Source of the DNA: Comamonadaceae bacterium UBA2334
GTDB lineage: Bacteria > Pseudomonadota > Gammaproteobacteria > Burkholderiales > Burkholderiaceae_C
Assembly: GCA_002344885.1 (NCBI GenBank)
Contig: DDUQ01000128.1
Location: forward strand, 1 to 56,436
DNA length: 56,436 bases
Direction of reading: 5' to 3'
Shown here: piece after piece, positions 17,680 through 25,435 of the stretch
How the letters are laid out: each line of letters opens with the position of its first letter
How positions within the stretch are numbered: the stretch's first letter is position 1
Translations under genes and position numbers: made by a program
Notes under the pieces: generated by a model
What the model was told of the DNA's origin: nothing
Seen by the model: the letters and a program-made list of their open reading frames with translations, nothing else
The model's database searches: none

Positions 17680-19002
17680 TCAGCGGTGCTTGGCTGCAAA
17701 GGTTCCTTCCAGACGAGTACCCCCTGATCCGGCGACACCCAACCAAGTCCCTGTCGCCGAAATCGGCGACAGCATTTCGCCTGTCATGCTGAGATCGTTG
17801 GGATTCGAATCCGCAACGATATTGATGGCATCGATCCAACGCGTGGAACTCGTCCCACCTGCGGCAGCAGCAGTTGTCTGGGCGCGTCGATCCACAAAAC
17901 CACTGACTGTAAAGCCTGCCCTGGTCTCGACCGGCACCTGAATGGTCCCCGCCGGTGGATTATTGGGGTCTGGCCGGGTCAGCAATGTTGTCGTCACACG
18001 GACACAATCGCCTGTCACATTGCCCGTCAGGCTGATGGCCATGTTCGAACACGTCACGCTGCCACCTGTGCCCACCAATTTGAAATCCCAGCGGCCTGCA
18101 TACATGGCCACGGTGGTCGGGCCATCGGTGATCAATACCGGGCTCGGTGTACGCACTTCGCGGACGAACGCCAAGGTCTGAGATTGTTCATAAACCTGCG
18201 CAATGGCCGTGCCACCTGCGGGCACGAAGCTCGCTGCGGTATCGCACTGAACCGTTCGATCCTGTGCCATGTCATGCCAACAAGTGTCCACATAGGTCCA
18301 CGTACCCGCTTGAGTGGTCTCTGTCCGGGTGGCGTTGTAGCGAGCGGTCTGGAACGTCCGCTGCGTAGTACCACCCAATGCCACACCACCCTGACCCAGC
18401 AAACCCAGCGTTTTGGTTTCCAAGCCCACGACGCGACCCGTGATGGTTTTCCTGACCGTATTCACCACGGTGCCATTCAGGCAAGTCTCGTCCCAGACAT
18501 AGGTCCAGGTGTTGCCCACGGCAAAAGGACGACGCGGAAAAGGTGACCGGTCTTGCGGGCTGTATTGACAACGCGTGTTCTCGAAGGAACGGGCAACAAA
18601 CTGGTTGCGCGAGCCAAAATCGCGAACCTCGAATGGCTGCGTGTCCGAGTACGTCACCGTGTTGGCATACAACTGGGTGGTTTTGTCCAGCGACGACAGG
18701 AAATGGGTGGTGTAAAAGCCCGTACCCGTGGTCTTGTTGACCCATTGGTACATCCAGGTGTCACCATACTCCGGCCCGACCAGAGAACCGGTAGTGGCAT
18801 CCACGTTCTGACCTCGGCGCATCAATGCACCACTTTCGGTGTTCACGATCGTCGGGAAGTTTTCGACCACCGTCACCACCGGCGCGGTCGGCGTGTACGA
18901 GTCGCCACCGCCACACGCTGACAACACGGCCACCGCCAAAAGCGACATCCACCCCCCCGCTTGACGTGCAGATGGCAAAGAAAAACAAAGGGAACGCATC
19001 AT
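17680..19002 (-). CDS. Large lipoprotein of unknown function
   Basis: I do not recognise this 440-residue protein. It has a signal peptide ending in the lipobox LSAC followed by GGGDS, so it is probably lipid-anchored. The body is rich in Thr, Gly, Val and aromatic residues, with repeated short strands (TWMYQWVNKTTGTGFYTTHF, NTWTYVWDETC, GTWTYVDTCWHDMA), suggesting a beta-rich fold. The last 25 residues (ISATGTWLGVAGSGGTRLEG) resemble the closing strands of small beta-barrel surface lipoproteins. GGAG lies 7 nt before the tandem ATG pair at 19002/18999. The 119 nt after the stop, up to tgt, show no clear terminator. Confidence 0.75.
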   Translation of the reverse strand: MMRSLCFSLPSARQAGGWMSLLAVAVLSACGGGDSYTPTAPVVTVVENFPTIVNTESGALMRRGQNVDATTGSLVGPEYGDTWMYQWVNKTTGTGFYTTHFLSSLDKTTQLYANTVTYSDTQPFEVRDFGSRNQFVARSFENTRCQYSPQDRSPFPRRPFAVGNTWTYVWDETCLNGTVVNTVRKTITGRVVGLETKTLGLLGQGGVALGGTTQRTFQTARYNATRTETTQAGTWTYVDTCWHDMAQDRTVQCDTAASFVPAGGTAIAQVYEQSQTLAFVREVRTPSPVLITDGPTTVAMYAGRWDFKLVGTGGSVTCSNMAISLTGNVTGDCVRVTTTLLTRPDPNNPPAGTIQVPVETRAGFTVSGFVDRRAQTTAAAAGGTSSTRWIDAINIVADSNPNDLSMTGEMLSPISATGTWLGVAGSGGTRLEGTFAAKHR

Positions 19003-19118
19003 CAGAACTCCGTGTTGAGAGCGCCGGCACCAGATCGCCAGCTTTTACGAGCAGGCGTGGATGGTAGCAAGGACGGCGGCATCACAACTGCACCCACCGT
19101 TCCAGCCACTCAAGACAC

Positions 19119-20375
19119 CTACGCGCTCGCCACATCTGCCACAAAAACCGTCAACACGCCGGTGTATCCATACAACTGCTGACCGGCGATCTCGCCCCCG
19201 GCAAACAACCCCACCAGAGGAATGTCGCCCAAGGCCGCCTGTACACACTGCAATTCGGCATGGTCTGCACCGAAGTGCGCACCACCACGCCCGTTGCAAC
19301 TGATGTAAAGAGCCCCACACACGCTTTTGGACTGACCGTCCAGTGCTGCCAGGTCTTCGCGCAAGGCTGTGCACATGTGCAGCAAATCCATTCGGGCTGC
19401 TTCGGCATGTCGCTCGCAAAACACCAATTGCTCGCCGGGCTGCAAACATTCAGACAGCACAAAACCCCTGCGTGCCGTGTCCAGGCCGATGATGTGGCGC
19501 ACACGGGTTTCTGCCCCCAAAGCCAGCGCCTCCTCTGAAGCGATGTCCGGTGCCGGGTGCTGGCCGAACTGACCATCCATCAGGCGGATGCCCGCCAGCA
19601 CCTGCCGCAGCCGCAGTACCGCCACGTCGGGCTGCGCCAGCGACACGTTTGCATCCGACAGCAACCGGTCCAAAGCACCCACACCGTCCAACTCCAGCAC
19701 CACGTTGTCGTGTGTGCGCGTAACGGTATGCACCGCACCCATCGGCCGACAGCCCTGGGTCACGCGCGTCCACACCTCGATGTCCGGGCCGAAAGCCACG
19801 CCACTCAAACCACCCGTCAAAACACCCGGCGACACGCCACGCCCGCTCAAACGCCCGCGGCTGCTGTGCGCAAACTGCACACAACGCTCACGCCCATACA
19901 CCACACCTCCGAACACCGCAGCCGAGTGCGTACGTTGCGCCAGTTCGACAATCAGTTCAGGTAAATCCGGCGTGTGCGCATCGGCATGCACCAGCGCCGT
20001 CTGGGCAACAAACCGTGAACCGCCTCCAGGCTGCAGGCCAGCGACGGCCGCTGGCAATGGGGTCACGCCATTGAACACCTGAAACTGGTCTGCCGGCACG
20101 TCCACCAGCATGACCGCCAGTGCTGGCTCGTCCCAGTACTCCACACCTGTGGCCGCAATGCCCAGCCCAACCGCCCCCACCCAATCGGTGACCTCGGGCA
20201 AACCTGCCATCAATTGATCCAGAACCTCTTGGGCATGGGCAGCAAAGTGGTCGGTGATGTAGAGCAAGCCCAAGGGCGGCGCCGCAGCGCGTTGAGCACC
20301 GAGCTGGGCCAGCACCAGCGACACAGCCACCGACCACTGTGGGTGCGTGGCGTGGGCAAAGGGGAACGGTGCCAT
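19119..20375 (-). CDS. FIST domain protein (FIST_N plus FIST_C)
   Basis: The 418-residue protein matches the FIST family, a predicted small-ligand sensory module found alone or with signalling domains. The N-terminal half has the GLLYITDHFAAHAQEVLDQL region and the ATGVEYWDEPALAVMLVD strand pattern. The C-terminal half contains GALYISCNGRGGAHFG and DIPLVGLFAGGEIAG, the typical FIST_C end. No output domain is attached, so its effect would need a partner. It starts 70 nt after phaM on the same strand with GAGGAG upstream, so the two may be cotranscribed. The ligand is unknown. Confidence 0.8.
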   Translation of the reverse strand: MAPFPFAHATHPQWSVAVSLVLAQLGAQRAAAPPLGLLYITDHFAAHAQEVLDQLMAGLPEVTDWVGAVGLGIAATGVEYWDEPALAVMLVDVPADQFQVFNGVTPLPAAVAGLQPGGGSRFVAQTALVHADAHTPDLPELIVELAQRTHSAAVFGGVVYGRERCVQFAHSSRGRLSGRGVSPGVLTGGLSGVAFGPDIEVWTRVTQGCRPMGAVHTVTRTHDNVVLELDGVGALDRLLSDANVSLAQPDVAVLRLRQVLAGIRLMDGQFGQHPAPDIASEEALALGAETRVRHIIGLDTARRGFVLSECLQPGEQLVFCERHAEAARMDLLHMCTALREDLAALDGQSKSVCGALYISCNGRGGAHFGADHAELQCVQAALGDIPLVGLFAGGEIAGQQLYGYTGVLTVFVADVASA

Positions 20376-20445
20376 GCTTACTCCTCGCGCTCCGAACGGT
20401 CGAAACGATCTGTTCAGGCAGGCAAAAACAGCCGCCCCACTGTCC

Positions 20446-21504
20446 TCACTGGCCGCGCGCTACCTTGCGGCTCGGTGCCGTTGCTTTCCCGGCTTGTTTG
20501 CGCACCCCCCGCGCTGCAGGCGCGGTCGCTGCCGAATCGGGCTTGGCGGCCTTGGCAGAAGCGGCTTTGACGCTCGCCTTGTTCCCGCCAGCACTGGTGC
20601 TGCGTTTGACCGCCGGCTTGTCGCCAGCACGTGCCACGCCTGCCCCACCGGTAGCCTGGGTTGGCTTGGCAGTTTTGGAAGTTTTCGAAGTTTTGGCAGG
20701 AGGCTTTTCGACTGGTGACTTGGGTGCCAGACTGCGTGCCACCCCTGCGGTCATTTCCGTGGCGGTCTTGACCGCTTCGCTGGCCAGCGCAGTGGCCATG
20801 TGTTTGCTGGCCTCCACCGCTGTCTGGCCCGGCAACTCCTGCATGGCTTGGGCGGCAATCGTCTGGAACTGCTGGGTCAGCGCCCCCCACCACTGCATCG
20901 GATCCACAACAGGAGCCGCTGCTGGTGCTGGTGACGGCGAAGGCGCTGCGGCCTGCGTTTCAGGCGCTGCCGGTGGCACTGGCGGCTCCGCAGGCGCAGC
21001 TGCTGGTGCATGACGTGGCGGAATTTCAAGGCCGGCAAACTGCGTGCCGCCCGCTTTGCCTGCCGAACCAACCGGTTCACTGGCCGGTGTTGCGGGGTCT
21101 GCCGGTCCATCGGCAGGCTTGTTGCCCATGGCTGCCATGCTCGCCATGCTCGCCATCACGTCGGCTGTTTTGACCTTTAGCGTCTCTGCCACGTCGCCCA
21201 TGCTCACATTCATACCTTTCAGTGTGACCAACGTCATTTTCTGCACCTCGAGCGCCTGAATGGTCGCCCCCAATGCACGCGAGTTCTGGTCCAGCCAGAA
21301 CTGAACCGTCTTCAACTCGTTGATGCGCTTGTCCAGGTCTTCCACACTGAACGTCGGGGCCACCCAATTGCCCAGGTTGGGCACCTGCGGCGCTGCCGGC
21401 TGCATGCCCTGTGCCAGCCCACCCGTGGCCTGTCGCGCCAGGTTCTGCAAAAACTCAAAGCCCGGCACAAACTTGCCAAAACCACTGTTGCCTGTATCGG
21501 TCAT
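20446..21504 (-). CDS. phaM: PhaM-type polyhydroxyalkanoate granule-associated protein
   Basis: Similar to PhaM of Cupriavidus necator, which activates PHA synthase and tethers granules to the nucleoid. I start at ATG 21504 (MTDTGNSGFGKFVPGFEF) with AGGAG upstream, giving 352 residues. Residues about 40-110 carry the PhaM core: NWVAPTFSVEDLDKRINELK, QFWLDQNSRAL, and IQALEVQKMTLVTLKGMNV. A long Pro/Ala-rich linker follows, then a Lys/Ala/Thr-rich basic tail (KTSKTSKTAKPTQ, KASVKAASAKAAKP) of histone-H1-like character, expected to bind DNA. It is longer than the roughly 260-residue C. necator protein, mainly through the linker and tail. Confidence 0.85.
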   Translation of the reverse strand: MTDTGNSGFGKFVPGFEFLQNLARQATGGLAQGMQPAAPQVPNLGNWVAPTFSVEDLDKRINELKTVQFWLDQNSRALGATIQALEVQKMTLVTLKGMNVSMGDVAETLKVKTADVMASMASMAAMGNKPADGPADPATPASEPVGSAGKAGGTQFAGLEIPPRHAPAAAPAEPPVPPAAPETQAAAPSPSPAPAAAPVVDPMQWWGALTQQFQTIAAQAMQELPGQTAVEASKHMATALASEAVKTATEMTAGVARSLAPKSPVEKPPAKTSKTSKTAKPTQATGGAGVARAGDKPAVKRSTSAGGNKASVKAASAKAAKPDSAATAPAARGVRKQAGKATAPSRKVARGQ

Positions 21505-21620
21505 GCATCGTCTCCTGATCAGGGGGATTCCCCGTAAGCCCCACAGCATGCCACAGCCCGTACGTCTGCGCACAGTTTGTGCGCGGTCGCATCCCTCGAT
21601 CAACGTCATCGGGTGCATGT

Positions 21621-21634
21621 TTGACCTGAATCAA
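21621..21634. promoter_or_regulatory. FNR/Anr-type binding site
   Basis: TTGACCTGAATCAA fits the FNR family consensus TTGAT-N4-ATCAA with one half-site mismatch. The centre is about 60 nt before the ATG of the DksA/TraR-like gene (21688) and 123 nt before that of phaM. A class II position (-41.5) would put the start near 21669, behind a weak -10 around 21656-21661. The match is visible; function is inferred. Confidence 0.55.
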
Positions 21635-21687
21635 GCCCACTGCAGCCAACCTGTCAGATGATTGACACATCTGTTGGAGACCGACCC

Positions 21688-22074
21688 ATGACACCTGAAC
21701 TGCTTCCTCAATACGCCCAGCAACTTCAAACCCTTCGTGCAGATCTGCTGGCACAACTCCGGCAGCAGCGCGGCGGCGAAATCAGCCGCGCCGAGGCCGC
21801 CGCCGAAACCCGCTCGCTGGCGCAAGGCGACTGGGCACAGACCGATGCCTTGCACGACCTGTCTGTGGCCCTCGAAGAGCGCGAGTTGCTGGAACTGAAC
21901 CAGATCGGTTCAGCATTGAAACGCATCACCGAGGGCGAGTACGGCATCTGCACCGATTGCGGCGCAGACATCCCCGATGCACGCCTGCAGGCCAACCCGA
22001 TGGCCGAGCGCTGCATCGGCTGTCAGACCCAGGTCGAAAGCACCCACGGCACGGTGCACACCCACTCGCTCTGA
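21688..22074 (+). CDS. DksA/TraR family C4 zinc-finger protein
   Basis: A 128-residue protein of the DksA/TraR family, which binds in the RNA polymerase secondary channel and adjusts initiation, often with ppGpp. The coiled-coil region spans about residues 5-82. The C-terminal C4 finger is intact: Cys88, Cys91, Cys109, Cys112, in CTDCGADIP and ANPMAERCIGC. The coiled-coil tip of E. coli DksA carries DxxDxA; here the corresponding loop (QGDWAQTDALHDLS) lacks it, so it may behave as a TraR-like or non-canonical member. I start at ATG 21688, preceded by GGAG; an ATG at 21658 has no ribosome site. Confidence 0.85.
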   Translation: MTPELLPQYAQQLQTLRADLLAQLRQQRGGEISRAEAAAETRSLAQGDWAQTDALHDLSVALEERELLELNQIGSALKRITEGEYGICTDCGADIPDARLQANPMAERCIGCQTQVESTHGTVHTHSL

Positions 22075-22110
22075 CAAGCTGGGACCGCTGAATGCGGTAA
22101 GGTCACGCAC

Positions 22111-22524
22111 ATGAACAGTCTTTTTCACCTTGCGTTCCATGTGCGCGATCTGAACGTGGCGCGTGATTTTTACCGTGATGTGCTGGGCTGCACCGAAGGT
22201 CGCAGCACCGACAACTGGGTCGACTTCGACCTCTGTGGTCATCAGTTGTCCCTGCACCTGGGCGAGCCTTTTGCCACCACCCTCACCGGGCATGTGGGCG
22301 ACCACCTGGTGCCCATGCCTCATTTCGGCCTCGTGTTGCCGCTGCCAGCGTGGCAAATCATGGCCGAACGCCTGACGCAGGCAGGCGTGTCTTTCGTCCT
22401 GCCACCTCAGGTCAGGTTCGCCGGGCAACCCGGTGAACAATGGACGATGTTTCTCCTGGATCCGTTTGGCAACCCCATCGAAATCAAAGGCTTCCAGTCG
22501 TTCGATGCGGTGTTCCAGCGCTGA
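22111..22524 (+). CDS. VOC superfamily protein (glyoxalase/dioxygenase fold)
   Basis: A 137-residue protein with the vicinal-oxygen-chelate fold. It opens with FHLAFHVRDLNVARDFYRDV and ends with the paired strand FLLDPFGNPIEIKGF. Candidate metal ligands are His10 at the first strand, His62-type residues in the middle (PHFGLVLPL) and the C-terminal Glu of NPIEIK. The subfamily cannot be assigned: glyoxalase-like, dioxygenase-like or antibiotic-binding members share this layout. It begins 36 nt after the DksA-like gene and may be cotranscribed. Confidence 0.8.
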   Translation: MNSLFHLAFHVRDLNVARDFYRDVLGCTEGRSTDNWVDFDLCGHQLSLHLGEPFATTLTGHVGDHLVPMPHFGLVLPLPAWQIMAERLTQAGVSFVLPPQVRFAGQPGEQWTMFLLDPFGNPIEIKGFQSFDAVFQR

Positions 22525-22575
22525 CCCCGACGCCACTGGCGTGTCCCCAAGCGTCGAGATCGGCAGTTTTCTCCC

Positions 22576-23817
22576 ATGGGCATCACCCCTCAGCACATGA
22601 GGCCCCGGACAGCGGTGCACAAGCCCCAGCCTCCATTGAGCCCCGCCGGGCCGGGCAGGCGCTGGCTGGTGTTGCTGATGCTGGCCGTGCTGGCAGCCCA
22701 CGTCTGGCTGCTGGCCCTCTGGCTGGACGAGGGCGAACAGCATACTGCCCACCCTGCACCGGTGTCCGCCGCGCCGCCGCCCCCCACACCAGGGCAGACC
22801 ATCAAGCTGTTGCCACCGACGGGTGCACCGGCAGGCGCCCCTTTGCCCAACCCTGAAGCGCCTGACCCGGCAACACCCCCCACCTCGGACCACCAGGCCC
22901 GAGCAAGCGGGCCAACAATGACACCCACATCAGCCACAAAATCAGAGTCAAAATCGGCCCTAGCGCTTTCAAATAAAGAACACAATGCTCCTGTTGATGA
23001 GAAAGCAAGAAATTCGAATCCGCCCTCAGCCACCCGCCAACCGCTGACGGCCCCCAGTACCCCCTCGCCAGAGCCCGAAGCGAACCCAGCGCCAGGCAAA
23101 CTCGCCCCACCGCCACCCGTCAGCGTGCCCGAAGCAAGCTCAAACGGCCCGGTTGCCAGTACACCGGGCAAGCTGAATCTGCCCGCCAGCGTCACCTTGT
23201 CCTACGAAGTGAAAGGCACGCGCAAAGGTGTGAGCTTTCCAGCCAGCAGCACCATCCGGTTCAGCCACGATGGCCAGTCGTACGAGGCACGGCTCGAAAT
23301 CAAAGCGCTGCTGGTGGGCTCGCGCACCCAAACCAGCAAGGGACGGGTCGATCCGGTCGCGGGTCTGCAACCCGTCCGGTTTGGCGACAAAACCAAGTCG
23401 GAGCTGGCCACTCACTTTGACCGCAACCGACAACCGGCCAGCTTGCGGTTCAGCGCCAACACTCCTGATCTGCCCCTGCAAGCGTATACGCAGGATCGGT
23501 TGAGCGTGCTGTTTCAACTGGCCGCCATGCTCAGCGGTGACCCCCAACGCTGGCAACAGGGAACCGTGCTGTCGGTGCACACCGCCGGCCCTCGCGATGC
23601 CGACATCTGGCAGTTCAAAATCGGTGCTGCCGAAGAACTGGCACTGCCTGTCGGGAGCCGGTCTGCAGTCCGCCTCGTTCGCCAGCCCACTCACACCTAC
23701 GACAACCTGGTTGAAGTGTGGCTCGCGCCCGAACTGGGTCACCTGCCGGTGCGGGTGCGCTGGACGCAGGCCAACGGGGACGTGGTCGACCAGCAGTTGG
23801 CCGGGATGGAACCTTGA
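22576..23817 (+). CDS. DUF3108 domain protein with N-terminal membrane anchor
   Basis: A 413-residue protein. One hydrophobic segment (about residues 30-48, WLVLLMLAVLAAHVWLLALW) anchors it, followed by a long Pro/Ala/Ser-rich linker to about residue 190, and then a beta-rich DUF3108 domain (LPASVTLSYEVKGTRKGVSF to the end), probably periplasmic. Function unknown. The linker contains an AT-rich stretch (22935-23020) coding for KSESKSALALSNKEHNAPVD, unlike the surrounding sequence and possibly an inserted short repeat. The start is uncertain: ATG 22576 or 22597, neither with a good ribosome site. Confidence 0.75.
   Translation: MGITPQHMRPRTAVHKPQPPLSPAGPGRRWLVLLMLAVLAAHVWLLALWLDEGEQHTAHPAPVSAAPPPPTPGQTIKLLPPTGAPAGAPLPNPEAPDPATPPTSDHQARASGPTMTPTSATKSESKSALALSNKEHNAPVDEKARNSNPPSATRQPLTAPSTPSPEPEANPAPGKLAPPPPVSVPEASSNGPVASTPGKLNLPASVTLSYEVKGTRKGVSFPASSTIRFSHDGQSYEARLEIKALLVGSRTQTSKGRVDPVAGLQPVRFGDKTKSELATHFDRNRQPASLRFSANTPDLPLQAYTQDRLSVLFQLAAMLSGDPQRWQQGTVLSVHTAGPRDADIWQFKIGAAEELALPVGSRSAVRLVRQPTHTYDNLVEVWLAPELGHLPVRVRWTQANGDVVDQQLAGMEP
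22935..23020. repeat. AT-rich patch in the DUF3108 linker, possible degenerate short repeat
   Basis: About 86 bp of clearly lower GC than its surroundings, kept in frame in the proline-rich linker. It contains GCGCTTTCAAATA (22963-22975), which recurs exactly in yggS (53926-53938), and TGCTCCTGTTGATGAG, which recalls the ends of short dispersed repeats I associate with Comamonadaceae genomes. A shared 13-mer alone is not significant in 56 kb; the composition shift is the better evidence. Confidence 0.35.
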
Positions 23818-23925
23818 ACTGTGCTTCAGCACCCCCACCTCCCTGCCGATAAACCTGTCAGCAGGTTGCTGATGCAGGCAAACCCAAAACACGCGACAAT
23901 GCTCTGAACTGGAAGGAACAATGCC

Positions 23926-24210
23926 ATGAACATGCTTTACGACTCCGAATCGTTCGCGGTGGTTCACATCCACGTCAATGCCCCGACAGCGGGCGACCCG
24001 GAACCCGCCGAAGTACCACAGCTGCCCCGGCACGGCTTCGAGATCGTGGACAAGCGCTCCGGCAAAGAGGTCTACCTCGACGGCTCGTGGGCAGAAATGT
24101 TCCAGCGCCACATTGCTGCCTGGCAGCGCGACACGCCTTCGCAGGAAGAAGTCGAAACCACCTTGGAAGGCTATGCCAGCCTGGCCCAGATGCCTGTGGT
24201 CGTACACTGA
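23926..24210 (+). CDS. DUF3567 family protein
   Basis: A 94-residue soluble protein matching DUF3567, a small family that I know from Burkholderiales. It begins MNMLYDSESFAVVHIHV, has the middle block HGFEIVDKRSGKEVYLDGSW, and ends with a short helix and MPVVVH. No catalytic motif; function unknown. The GGAAGGAAC upstream serves as ribosome site. It is monocistronic: 108 nt after the DUF3108 gene and followed 21 nt later by a strong terminator. Confidence 0.85.
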   Translation: MNMLYDSESFAVVHIHVNAPTAGDPEPAEVPQLPRHGFEIVDKRSGKEVYLDGSWAEMFQRHIAAWQRDTPSQEEVETTLEGYASLAQMPVVVH

Positions 24211-24231
24211 GCACCCACCCGCCCCAAAAGG

Positions 24232-24256
24232 AACCGGCCTCTGGCCGGTTTTTTTT
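24232..24256 (+). terminator. Intrinsic terminator after the DUF3567 gene
   Basis: A perfect 8-bp stem (aaccggcc 24232-24239, ggccggtt 24243-24250) with a 3-nt loop, running into eight T residues (24249-24256). It lies 21 nt after the DUF3567 stop codon and separates that gene from the pit operon. This is the clearest rho-independent terminator in the window. Confidence 0.92.
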
Positions 24257-24316
24257 CGCCCCAACCCCTGCCTTCTTCCCGCCTGACGTGGCGCAAACCG
24301 CACACCTTTCTCCGGA

Positions 24317-24335
24317 GCGTCAACAAACTGTCATA
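24317..24335 (+). promoter_or_regulatory. Candidate Pho box upstream of pit
   Basis: gcgtcaacaaactgtcata resembles the PhoB box (two 7-bp repeats CTGTCAT spaced by 4). The second repeat CTGTCAT (24328-24334) is perfect; the first, GCGTCAA (24317-24323), matches 4 of 7. It lies 57 nt before the pit start codon. In Sinorhizobium PhoB represses an orfA-pit operon of the same type. Activation or repression cannot be told here. Confidence 0.45.
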
Positions 24336-24391
24336 CTGGAAACTGCTCCCCGTACATCGCAGCAACACCGCCCCACACCTCAGGTCGAACC

Positions 24392-25435
24392 ATGGAAACC
24401 CTGCTCCTGCTGGCCGTTGTCACCGTGGTGGTGGTGCTGGTGTTCGACTACACCAACGGGTTCCATGACGCCGCCAACATCGTGGCCACCGTCATCGCAT
24501 CCCGCGCCATGACGCCTGCCCAAGCCGTGCTCATCGTCGGCGTGTTCGAGTTCCTGGGGCCGCTGCTGGGTGGCACAGCCGTGGCCAACACCATCGGCAA
24601 GTTCGTGATGCTCGACGGTGTGCTGCCGGTGCTGTCACTCGCGGTGCTGCTGTGCGGGCTGCTGGGGGCCATCGTCTGGAACCTGGCCACCTGGTATTTC
24701 GGCATCCCCTCTTCGTCATCCCACGCGCTGGTAGGCGGGTTGATGGGCGCGGTTGTCGTGTCGGTCGGCGCCGACCATGTGGCCTGGGGGTTCCAGGAAC
24801 TGGCCAGCGGGCGGCTGACCGGCATCACCAAAGTGCTGGCAGCACTCGTGCTTTCGCCGCTGATCGGTTTCTGGGTGGGCTTTGTGCTGCACCGCGTCCT
24901 GTCGGTCGCACTGCGTGCAGCCACACCGACCGCCAACCGACACCTGCGCTTTGCGCAGTTTTTCACCGCAGCGGGCCTGGCGTTCTCGCACGGGGCCAAC
25001 GATGCCCAGAAGAGCATGGGCATCCTCACGCTGGTGCTGCTGCTGGGCGGTTTCATCCCGACGTTCGAGGTGCCGTTCTGGGTCATGCTGGCCTGCGCCA
25101 CGGCGATCACGCTGGGGGTGCTGTCGGGCGGCTGGCGCATCGTGCGCACGCTGGGTTTTGCCATCTACCGGGTGCGGCCGGTGCACGCGCTGGGCTCGCA
25201 ACTGACATCGGCGCTGGTCATCATGGGCGCGTCGGCCGTAGGCGCCCCCGTGTCCACCACGCACGTGGTGGCCACGTCGATCATGGGCATTGGCGCGTCG
25301 GAACGCCCCCGCGCCGTGCGCTGGAGCAAGGCACAGGACATCGCCACCACCTGGCTGGTCACCATCCCCGGTTCGGCACTGGTGGCCATCCTGGCCTATG
25401 CGGTGGTCAACCTGTTTCTCGGAGCGAAGCCATGA
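24392..25435 (+). CDS. pit: Inorganic phosphate transporter, PiT family
   Basis: Inner-membrane low-affinity transporter of metal-phosphate complexes driven by the proton gradient. The 347-residue protein has about ten membrane segments and both PiT signatures: FDYTNGFHDAANIVATVIA near residues 18-36 and the second-half repeat LAFSHGANDAQKSMGILTL. It lacks the long central loop of E. coli PitA and belongs to the shorter type paired with DUF47 proteins. Its stop overlaps the next start as ATGA. A possible Pho box lies 57 nt upstream. Confidence 0.93.
   Translation: METLLLLAVVTVVVVLVFDYTNGFHDAANIVATVIASRAMTPAQAVLIVGVFEFLGPLLGGTAVANTIGKFVMLDGVLPVLSLAVLLCGLLGAIVWNLATWYFGIPSSSSHALVGGLMGAVVVSVGADHVAWGFQELASGRLTGITKVLAALVLSPLIGFWVGFVLHRVLSVALRAATPTANRHLRFAQFFTAAGLAFSHGANDAQKSMGILTLVLLLGGFIPTFEVPFWVMLACATAITLGVLSGGWRIVRTLGFAIYRVRPVHALGSQLTSALVIMGASAVGAPVSTTHVVATSIMGIGASERPRAVRWSKAQDIATTWLVTIPGSALVAILAYAVVNLFLGAKP

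Noticed and set aside
24652..25431. Long plus-strand frame inside pit, continuous with the DUF47 gene
   Set aside because: It is the +1 frame of a high-GC gene; arginine/histidine/glycine-rich translation without family resemblance. The DUF47 protein starts at 25432.
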